A model generated the notes under the pieces. It made no database searches. It was given only the letters and a program-made list of their open reading frames with translations, and was not told the DNA's origin. Positions 6,531 through 11,102 of a stretch of 11,102 bases of DNA are shown here, one piece after another; the first letter of the stretch is position 1, and every line of letters starts with the position of its first letter. Position numbers and translations under genes: made by a program. Source of the DNA: an uncultured Leuconostoc sp. (GTDB taxonomy: Bacteria; Bacillota; Bacilli; Lactobacillales; Lactobacillaceae); assembly GCF_946222815.1 (NCBI RefSeq), contig NZ_CAMJRK010000051.1:1-11102 (forward strand), in the 5' to 3' direction.

Positions 6531-7754
6531 TTACCACACGAATAATCCGGCAGTTGCTGCTGACAATAATGACACTAGAATACCTGACAATAACATGTAT
6601 GGTACGCGTGAACTAATGTAATCGTTCTTTTCTTTATTAACCAATCCCTTGAAGGCACCAATAATCATACCAATGGTACCGAAGTTGGCAAAACTTGTTA
6701 AGAAGACAGTTAAGACAATACGTGCATGTTCATTTGCAAAGAGGCCTTTACCGGCCATGATTGACTTTGATACTTCACCCATGACAACGAATTCGTTGGT
6801 CACTAATTTTGTGCCCATGAATTGTGCGATTTGGAACGCATCGTGTACGTTGAAACCAAGCAACCAAGCAAATGGGAACATAATAACACCAAAAATATTT
6901 TCAAGTGTTAACCAGTGCAAGCCAGTTAAGCTAAATAGTTGGTTGATGAGGGCTGCTAAAGAAACAAAGGCAATAACAGTTGCAGTGATAATCAAAATCA
7001 ACTTACCAGCACCTAAGATTGAGTCACCCAAGAATGAGAAGAAAGGTTCTTTTTTGGCACCTTTTTCATTAATGTTAACAATGATATCATCTTCGGGGGC
7101 AACTTTGTTAGGATTTAAGATGGAAGTAACGATAATGGCACCCAAGATATTGAGTGGGATAGCTGTTAAAACATATTTTCCTGGTACCATTTGAGTATAG
7201 GCACCAATAATGGCTGAAGTGACGCAGCTCATTGACATCATAGCCAATGTGAAGTTACGGCTTGCTGACATGTGATCTAGTTGTGATTTAGACACAGCTA
7301 AGACTTCAGTATTACCAAGAAACATCATTTCAATTGAGAAAAATGCTTCGAATTTTGGTTGTCCAGTGACAAAGGTCAGTGCTTTACCAATCCACTTGAT
7401 TAACCAAGGTAGGACACCAATATAGGTTAAAATATCAAATAATGGGACAACTAGTAAAATGGGTAACAAGGCTGATGTTACGAAATTAGGGCCGCCGTGA
7501 TTTGATGTTAACCACTCAGGTAAAGCAAAAGCAATACCTTGTGATGCGACAGAAACTAACCAGTTAAAGCCATCAGCAGCACCTTGAACCGCAACTTGTC
7601 CGGCCTTGAACTGTGTGAAAAACCAGGCCAATGCCAATTCAATGGCTAGGACGATACCGACAGATCGCCATTGGATTTGCTTCCTATCTCGTGAAAACAA
7701 AACAGCGATGGCAATGAAAACAAATATGCCAAGTACGTTAGCAAATAAAAACAT
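6531..7754 (-). CDS. nupC: concentrative nucleoside transporter, NupC/CNT family
   Basis: A 407-residue polytopic membrane protein of normal CNT length, importing nucleosides with protons or sodium. Key family features are GGPNFVTSALLPILLVVPLF (87-106), FLGNTEVLAVSKSQL (145-159) with the substrate-contacting Thr-Glu, KLVTNEFVVMGE (316-327) with the second conserved Glu, and SFANFGTIGMIIGAFKGL (354-371). In the last, F-x-N-x-x-T matches the ribose-binding F-x-N-x-x-S pattern known from Vibrio CNT. AGAGGAA (7761-7767 on the complement) precedes the ATG by about seven bases. It is the first gene of an operon with two nucleoside hydrolases, which would act at once on its substrate. Its promoter carries a cre box and a LacI-type operator. 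Base or sugar preference is not evident. Confidence 0.93.
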   Translation of the reverse strand: MFLFANVLGIFVFIAIAVLFSRDRKQIQWRSVGIVLAIELALAWFFTQFKAGQVAVQGAADGFNWLVSVASQGIAFALPEWLTSNHGGPNFVTSALLPILLVVPLFDILTYIGVLPWLIKWIGKALTFVTGQPKFEAFFSIEMMFLGNTEVLAVSKSQLDHMSASRNFTLAMMSMSCVTSAIIGAYTQMVPGKYVLTAIPLNILGAIIVTSILNPNKVAPEDDIIVNINEKGAKKEPFFSFLGDSILGAGKLILIITATVIAFVSLAALINQLFSLTGLHWLTLENIFGVIMFPFAWLLGFNVHDAFQIAQFMGTKLVTNEFVVMGEVSKSIMAGKGLFANEHARIVLTVFLTSFANFGTIGMIIGAFKGLVNKEKNDYISSRVPYMLLSGILVSLLSAATAGLFVW

Positions 7755-7787
7755 AATTTATTCCTCTCTTGAACAGAAAATTTATTA

Positions 7788-7806
7788 AGTAAAGCGTTTA
7801 ACCAAA
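7788..7806. promoter_or_regulatory. LacI/RbsR-type operator in the nupC leader
   Basis: AGTAAAGCGTTTAACCAAA matches 17 of 19 bases of the operator-like palindrome before rbsD (9201-9219). The CG-centred palindrome is typical of LacI-family operators. It lies between the nupC -10 and its ribosome site, where a bound repressor would block elongation. Confidence 0.65.
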
Positions 7807-7820
7807 GGCCAGTGTAACAT

Positions 7821-7849
7821 ATTTTATTTAAAAATGGAAGCGCTTTCAG
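7821..7849 (-). promoter_or_regulatory. nupC operon promoter with cre box over the -35
   Basis: On the minus strand CTGAAA (7844-7849) and TAAAAT (7821-7826) form a -35/-10 pair with 17-base spacing, four and five of six matches. TGGAAGCGCTTTCA (7835-7848) fits the CcpA cre consensus and overlaps the -35, the geometry expected for catabolite repression of nupC and the two hydrolases. Confidence 0.6.
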
Positions 7850-7909
7850 TTTATTTTTAAGGTACAATAGATATATTAAAGTATACCAGTATAATAAGGG
7901 ATAAATTTT

Positions 7910-8905
7910 ATGCGCAAAACTTCAATTAAAGATGTTGCAAAAAAAGCAGATGTGTCTATTGCAGCCGTTTCTCAAATTTTAAATAATAAAGGGCAACGGT
8001 TTTCAAAAAATACCATAGAAAAGGTATTACAGGCACGTGATGATTTGGGGTATGTACCAAATAGTGCTGCGCGAAACCTAAAGGGGACGCATAATCGTTT
8101 AATTGGTATTATTGTACCATCTTTTCGTATGCCATTTTTCGCAGATATTATACAAAGTATGCAAGATAACGTGCCTACTGATGTGAATCTTGTTTTCCTG
8201 GGGTCCACAGATGATAATTTACAAAGCACGATTTATGCGTTAGTTGAACGTGGGGCACAGGCGCTTATTTTCGGTAAGCCAATACCAAATCGTGCAGAAG
8301 TGAATGACTTTTTGAAAAAAAGACATATTCCTTACCTTGTACTGGATCAAAATGCTGATATTAATGCGCAAGACATGGTTCAAACGAATGAATTTACGGG
8401 TGGCAGTTTAGTTGCTAGTCATCTGTTATCGTTGGGTCATCGAAAAATTGCATTAATTTTACCAAATAAATTAACTGATAATATGAGACAACGTCGCGCC
8501 GGATTTTTAGATACGTTGTCGACGGCGAATTTATCACCTACTACTATTATAACCGCAACACTATCTAAACATGGTGGATTAGCTGCAATTCATCAATTAA
8601 TTCAAAGTCAAGCCACGGCTGCGTTTGTCTTAAATGATGAAATGGCCATCGGCGTATTGCGCGGATTAGCTTATCAAAATATTAAGGTGCCAGATGATAT
8701 ATCTATTGTAGGTTATGATGATACAGATTATGCTGAGTTCATGATTCCAACATTGACGACAGTGATGCAGCCGGTTCTAGAAATTGGAAAGGCGGCGTTA
8801 AACATGATATTAAGACGCCTAGATCATCCGAATCTACCTTTTCAAACAGCGTTTTTTGATGTTAAATTGGTTGTTCGAGAGTCGACTGGGTCAGTTAAAT
8901 TATAA
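7910..8905 (+). CDS. LacI-family repressor, probable ribose/nucleoside regulator (RbsR-like)
   Basis: A 331-residue LacI/GalR-family protein. The HTH (TSIKDVAKKADVSIAAVSQI, residues 4-23) is followed by the hinge helix NSAARNLKG (51-59), and the sugar-binding domain begins at LIGIIVPSFRMPFFADII. DDISIVGYDDTDYAEF and LTTV near the end are typical. VSIAAVSQIL replaces the common VSxxTVSRVL of the recognition helix. AAGGGA (7896-7901) is eight bases before ATG 7910. It diverges from nupC, and rbsD/rbsA follow on the same strand after 333 bp. This places it as the likely repressor of both, with ribose or a derivative as inducer (inference). Matching palindromes before nupC and rbsD support this. 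I would call it rbsR only provisionally. Confidence 0.88.
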   Translation: MRKTSIKDVAKKADVSIAAVSQILNNKGQRFSKNTIEKVLQARDDLGYVPNSAARNLKGTHNRLIGIIVPSFRMPFFADIIQSMQDNVPTDVNLVFLGSTDDNLQSTIYALVERGAQALIFGKPIPNRAEVNDFLKKRHIPYLVLDQNADINAQDMVQTNEFTGGSLVASHLLSLGHRKIALILPNKLTDNMRQRRAGFLDTLSTANLSPTTIITATLSKHGGLAAIHQLIQSQATAAFVLNDEMAIGVLRGLAYQNIKVPDDISIVGYDDTDYAEFMIPTLTTVMQPVLEIGKAALNMILRRLDHPNLPFQTAFFDVKLVVRESTGSVKL

Positions 8906-8955
8906 AAGCATGTCGTCCATGTCATGATGTTAGCCCATAACATTGAGGAATTTGT

Positions 8956-9000
8956 ATGTTAAAGACAGATCAGTTAATTTTAACGGGAGAACTAACTTGA
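8956..9000 (+). other. mini-ORF with ribosome site between the regulator and rbsD
   Basis: GAGGAA (8945-8950) is five bases before ATG 8956. It would give the 14-residue peptide MLKTDQLILTGELT, ending at TGA 8998-9000. Beyond that stop the same frame runs on for 15 codons to TAA 9046-9048. It may be a leader peptide or the start of a decayed gene. No family is recognised. The rest of the gap from 8906 to 9110 shows only a weak 6-bp hairpin (8927-8943) and no proper terminator, so the regulator transcript may run into rbsD. Confidence 0.3.
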
Positions 9001-9114
9001 TGTTTGATCAATAATAACTTGCAATATTGGGACAAAATGCCGATTTAATGAGGGTTTAGGTTTAGGGCTAATTGTAAATAATATGAGATATTAAATAAAC
9101 TATCAAAATATAAC

Positions 9115-9141
9115 TTGACAAAGTAAATAAAAGGGTCTAAT
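9115..9141 (+). promoter_or_regulatory. probable promoter of the rbs operon
   Basis: A consensus -35 TTGACA (9115-9120) and a -10 TCTAAT (9136-9141, five of six) are 15 bases apart, a little short of the usual 16-18. Directly downstream come the cre box and the palindromic operator, so this promoter is well placed for control by CcpA and the LacI-type repressor. Confidence 0.55.
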
Positions 9142-9150
9142 TTATAGATA

Positions 9151-9164
9151 TGGAAGCGCTTACA
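9151..9164. promoter_or_regulatory. cre box upstream of rbsD
   Basis: TGGAAGCGCTTACA fits the CcpA cre consensus and differs from the nupC cre box at one of 14 bases. It starts about 10 bases after the -10, around the expected transcription start, a position at which CcpA represses. Confidence 0.7.
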
Positions 9165-9200
9165 AACTATTAATTAAAAGGCCTATTTTTTTGAACAAAA

Positions 9201-9219
9201 AGTAAAACGTTTTACCAAA
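9201..9219. promoter_or_regulatory. LacI/RbsR-type operator upstream of rbsD
   Basis: AGTAAAACGTTTTACCAAA contains the perfect 14-bp palindrome GTAAAACGTTTTAC (9202-9215) with a central CG, the form of LacI-family operators. It ends seven bases before the rbsD ribosome site. The near copy before nupC shows that it is a shared element. Confidence 0.72.
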
Positions 9220-9238
9220 TTTAAAAGGAGAGCTTATC

Positions 9239-9637
9239 ATGAAAAAGATAGGTATTATGAATTCAAATATTTCTGCGAGAGTAGCTGACATGGGACACAT
9301 GGATTGGTTAGCAGTGGGAGACGCAGGAACACCTGTCCCAGAAGGCGTAGATAAAATTGATTTATCTGTAAAAAGCGGGATACCGAGTTTTATGGAGGTG
9401 CTGGATGTCATATTGTTGGAGTTAGAAGTGCAAAAAATTTATTTAGCTGAAGAAATTAAAGTAAAGAATCCTGATATTTTGGAACAAATTAATAGACGAT
9501 TCGATGGTGATGTCAGCATTGAATTTATTTCTCACAATGATCTAAAGAAGAATATTAAAGAAAGTAAAGCATTTATTAGAACAGGGGAAACCACGCCATA
9601 TGCAAATATTATTTTGGAAAGTGGCGTTATTTTCTAA
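9239..9637 (+). CDS. rbsD: D-ribose pyranase
   Basis: A 132-residue RbsD-family protein that interconverts the pyranose and furanose forms of ribose in the cytosol. This supplies the furanose used by ribokinase. The catalytic His20 is in DMGHMDWLAVGDAG (17-30). His99 (ISHNDLK), and Tyr121 and Asn123 in the C-terminal RTGETTPYANIILESG (114-129), match the substrate-binding residues of the Bacillus enzyme. Length is normal. AAAGGAG lies eight bases before ATG 9239. It heads the rbs operon, with rbsA starting 28 bases after its stop. It is the natural link between sugar released by the nucleoside hydrolases and ribose imported by the ABC transporter. No ribokinase gene is in this window. Confidence 0.95.
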   Translation: MKKIGIMNSNISARVADMGHMDWLAVGDAGTPVPEGVDKIDLSVKSGIPSFMEVLDVILLELEVQKIYLAEEIKVKNPDILEQINRRFDGDVSIEFISHNDLKKNIKESKAFIRTGETTPYANIILESGVIF

Positions 9638-9665
9638 AAAGTAATGATAAATGGAAGGAGCAAAC

Positions 9666-11102
9666 ATGAAAATTGATATGGTTGGTATTTCTAAGTCATT
9701 TGGTAAAAATCATGTATTACGAGATGTTGATTTTCATATAGGGAATGCTGAAGTGCATGCCTTAATGGGAGAAAACGGTGCAGGTAAATCAACACTGATG
9801 AATATTATGACTGGGTTATTAAAAGCAGATGCTGGTCAAATAATGGTTGATGATAAGGTAGTTACGTTTAATGGTCCCAAGTATGCGGAAGAACATGGGA
9901 TTAGTTTTATTCATCAAGAAATGAATAATTTCGGCGAAATGACAGTTTTAGAAAACATGTTTCTAAATAAAGAATTGAAGAAAAAGTTTGGTTTTCTAGA
10001 TGAGTCAACTATGCGATTTCAAGCAAACAGTATCTTTCATACGTTACATATTAACTATGATTTGGACAGTCCTATAGGAAATTTGAGCGTTGGCGCACAG
10101 CAAATGATTGAAATTTCAAAAGCAATGATGACAGATGCGAAAGTTATCATTATGGATGAACCAACGGCAGCATTAACAACATCAGAAATACGTTCACTCT
10201 TCGAAACCGTGAATAATTTAAAGGCTCGCGGTGTGAGTTTTATTTATATCAGCCATCGTATTGAGGAAAACATGGAGATAGCTGACAAAATAACAATTAT
10301 GCGTGATGGTCATACCGTTAGCGAGTCGCGAATTTCTGATACAAGCATTGATAAAATAGTTACTAGCATGGTTGGTCGTGATATTGGTGAATTTTATCCA
10401 GACCGTCATAAAAACTATGGGGATACTATGCTAAGTGTGTCCCATCTCACTCGTGTTGACAAATTTAAGGATATTAATTTTTCTGTCAAATCAGGTGAAA
10501 TATTAGGATTTTCAGGATTAATGGGATCAGGTCGAACCGAAATAATGCGAGCAATATTTGGGGTTGATCCAATAGACTCTGGTGATATTAAAATAGATGG
10601 TAAGATAGAAAAAATTTCGGATCCGTCAAATGCTATTAAGCAAGGAATTGGTTTTGTAACTGAAAATCGTAAAGATGAGGGGTTGATTCTTGATTTCTCT
10701 GTTGCTGAAAATATTATTATGCCAAGTCTACAGGAGTTGGTAAAAAATCATATGATAGATGAAACTACTAAAGAAAGTTTTGTGGATCTGTTGATAAAAC
10801 GTTTAACTGTGAAGACAGATGGTCAAAATATTAGTGTGGGCAGTTTATCTGGTGGAAATCAACAGAAAGTAGTACTCGCCAAATGGATTGGTGCTGGAAG
10901 TAAAATTTTGATTTTAGATGAACCGACACGAGGCGTGGATGTTGGTGCTAAACGAGAAATTTATGATTTAATGAATGAGTTAACTGATCGAGGGGTTGCA
11001 ATTATAATGGTTTCGAGTGATCTACCAGAAGTCTTAGCTATGAGTGATCGCATTGCAGTCATGTATGAAGGCAGCCTTATGGGAATTGTCGATAATAACG
11101 AA
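9666..11102 (+). CDS. rbsA: ribose ABC transporter ATP-binding protein (3' end beyond window)
   Basis: The frame is open for 479 codons to the window edge. RbsA proteins are about 490-500 residues, so only the last few are missing. Two ATPase domains are fused. The first has Walker A GENGAGKST (35-43), Q84, signature LSVGAQQ (140-146), Walker B IIMDEP (161-166) and switch His197. The second has a degenerate Walker A GLMGSGRTE (284-292, Lys replaced by Arg), signature LSGGNQQK (394-401), Walker B ILILDEP (414-420) and Ser where the switch His would be. This asymmetry, with one crippled site, is normal for RbsA, AraG and MglA. AAGGAG (9655-9660) is five bases from ATG 9666. It powers sugar import with RbsC and RbsB, presumably encoded next. 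Ribose is inferred from the adjacent rbsD. Confidence 0.94.
   Translation, partial: MKIDMVGISKSFGKNHVLRDVDFHIGNAEVHALMGENGAGKSTLMNIMTGLLKADAGQIMVDDKVVTFNGPKYAEEHGISFIHQEMNNFGEMTVLENMFLNKELKKKFGFLDESTMRFQANSIFHTLHINYDLDSPIGNLSVGAQQMIEISKAMMTDAKVIIMDEPTAALTTSEIRSLFETVNNLKARGVSFIYISHRIEENMEIADKITIMRDGHTVSESRISDTSIDKIVTSMVGRDIGEFYPDRHKNYGDTMLSVSHLTRVDKFKDINFSVKSGEILGFSGLMGSGRTEIMRAIFGVDPIDSGDIKIDGKIEKISDPSNAIKQGIGFVTENRKDEGLILDFSVAENIIMPSLQELVKNHMIDETTKESFVDLLIKRLTVKTDGQNISVGSLSGGNQQKVVLAKWIGAGSKILILDEPTRGVDVGAKREIYDLMNELTDRGVAIIMVSSDLPEVLAMSDRIAVMYEGSLMGIVDNNE

Noticed and set aside
6649..7194. 181-codon plus-strand open frame opposite nupC
   Set aside because: It lies wholly antisense to a clear nupC reading frame, shows no family motif, and its composition mirrors the complement of membrane-protein codons.
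9008..9094. Frame encoding GLGLGLIVNN, resembling the G-box of histidine kinases
   Set aside because: It comes from a short GGTTTA repeat (9053-9064). The frame has no start codon or other kinase motifs and the glycine spacing is off by one residue, so it is more likely chance.
1..11102. CRISPR arrays, tRNA or rRNA genes, insertion sequences, attachment sites
   Set aside because: I saw no regularly spaced repeats, no cloverleaf-like segments, no transposase or integrase reading frames, and no terminal inverted repeats flanked by target duplications.

Overview
The window looks like chromosomal DNA of a low-GC Gram-positive bacterium of the Lactobacillales. A Leuconostoc-type lactic acid bacterium is my best guess. 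The reasons are AT-rich codon use, strong AGGAGG-type ribosome sites, CcpA-type cre boxes, short rho-independent terminators, and a sugar and nucleoside gene set typical of such organisms. The genus is an inference, not something the sequence proves.

Left part (1-1030): a possible 3' end of an upstream gene (to 109), then a promoter overlapped by a twin palindrome, a 66-residue Cro/XRE-type repressor and, directly behind it, a four-helix membrane protein. A short decayed-looking reading frame and a bidirectional terminator close this block. Middle left (1049-3901): an amino-acid permease (-) and a LysR-type regulator (+) diverge from a 111-bp intergenic region. A GNAT acetyltransferase (-) converges on the regulator and shares a 24-bp perfect terminator stem with it. 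Between 3981 and 4430 lie a hairpin, what looks like a tiny frameshifted gene remnant (+), and a small three-helix membrane protein (-).

Right part (4560-11102): a nucleoside and ribose module. On the minus strand, a CNT-type nucleoside transporter (nupC) is followed by two nucleoside hydrolases, the second of which starts one base after the stop of the first. Divergent from nupC is a LacI/RbsR-type regulator, then a 333-bp gap, then rbsD and rbsA. The window ends inside rbsA, and rbsC/rbsB presumably follow. Imported nucleosides would be split into base and ribose. Free ribose would enter through the Rbs ABC transporter, and RbsD would interconvert its ring forms. Ribokinase is not in the window.

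The most informative non-coding signal is a matched pair of control elements. The nupC leader and the rbsD leader each carry one near-identical cre box (TGGAAGCGCTTWCA) and one near-identical 19-bp palindromic operator (AGTAAARCGTTTWACCAAA). This suggests that the LacI-type regulator between them controls both arms as one regulon under carbon catabolite control.
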